Of a stretch of 40,855 nt of DNA, positions 40,632-40,855 are shown piece after piece; position 1 is the stretch's first letter; the number at the start of each line of letters is the position of its first letter. The notes under the pieces were generated by a model, which made no database searches, was not told the DNA's origin, and saw only the letters and a list, made by a program, of their open reading frames with translations. The translations under genes were made by a program, and so were the position numbers. Location: positions 1-40,855 of the forward strand of contig CALDSR010000040.1 of assembly GCA_937924505.1 (NCBI GenBank), written 5' to 3'. The DNA comes from an uncultured Granulosicoccus sp. (GTDB lineage Bacteria > Pseudomonadota > Gammaproteobacteria > Granulosicoccales > Granulosicoccaceae).

Positions 40632-40841
40632 GTACGCGCTGGCCACAGCTAGCGCGATGGAACGGATAGCGTCCCGGCCGCAGCTAGCACAACGGAACGG
40701 GTAGCGTCCTGGCCACAGCAAGCACGACGGAACGGGTAGCGTCCTGGCCACAGCAAGCACGACGGAACGAGTAGCGTCCTGGCCACAGCAAGCACGACGG
40801 AACGAGTAGCGTCCTGGCCACAGCTAGCGCGATCGAAACGA
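40632..40841. repeat. 35-bp tandem repeat, six copies
   Basis: Units start at 40632, 40667, 40702, 40737, 40772 and 40807. The middle three are nearly identical (TAGCGTCCTGGCCACAGC, AAGCACGACGGAACG, then GG or AG); the outer ones carry CTAGC in place of CAAGC and other changes. The array ends 14 bp before the window edge. The unit is not a multiple of three, and no gene spans it. Confidence 0.93.
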
Positions 40842-40855
40842 CAGGATCAGCTGAT

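Overview
The window looks like a chromosomal segment of a free-living, probably marine, gammaproteobacterium. The evidence is the gene order hisBHAFIE-tatABC, gpmI next to uup, ThiBPQ thiamine uptake, TRAP transport, GlnS, an HtrB/LpxL-type acyltransferase and a candidate Csr/Rsm-type small RNA. I cannot name the genus. An Arenicella/Granulosicoccus-like lineage is only a guess from the mix of families.

Layout. 1-5 kb (minus strand): a TRAP solute-binding protein cut by the window edge, a DUF1501 (Tat-exported)/DUF1800 (lipoprotein) pair, and a DsbA-like oxidoreductase. 5-7.6 kb (minus): a coiled-coil membrane protein and a BON/OmpA protein that contains a hexanucleotide microsatellite. 7.8-10.8 kb (plus): an exported LprI/IalB-like protein, thiamine pyrophosphokinase and threonine aldolase, all overlapping. 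10.8-14.4 kb (minus): thiBPQ behind a clear TPP riboswitch, so thiamine import and its conversion to TPP sit side by side. 14.5-16 kb: a 52-bp tandem repeat, a lipid acyltransferase, and a previously unannotated candidate CsrB/RsmZ-like sRNA on the minus strand. 16-22 kb (plus): dtd, hisBHAFIE and tatABC. 22.3-24.8 kb: gpmI converging on and overlapping a RAYT-type transposase. 25-31 kb: uup, an unrecognised gene divergent from a DUF815 ATPase, a BolA-family gene, a small lipoprotein, a small conserved-looking protein and a SixA-like phosphatase. 31-34 kb: two LysM/SH3 lipoproteins that resemble each other. 34-37 kb (minus): glnS, a lytic transglycosylase and a nitroreductase. 37-40.8 kb (plus): an M61 peptidase, biotin-protein ligase, tRNA-Thr(TGT) and two minisatellites.

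Two signals are not explained by ordinary annotation. (1) About 25 copies of a 15-bp word, TTTGTGGGTGTCCAA or its complement, lie between 16.1 and 37.3 kb. They occur in both orientations, in several reading frames and between genes, and there are no clear copies in the first 16 kb. This looks like a DNA-level signal such as an uptake sequence, not a protein feature. (2) A roughly 160-nt minus-strand transcript candidate at about 15.74-15.89 kb has five GGA-loop hairpins. Three of them fit the published CsrA/RsmE consensus. It ends in a strong terminator and has two palindromes upstream that resemble GacA/LetA sites. The lytic transglycosylase gene carries a perfect hairpin with its GGA-containing Shine-Dalgarno in the loop, right against the start codon, so it is a possible local target.
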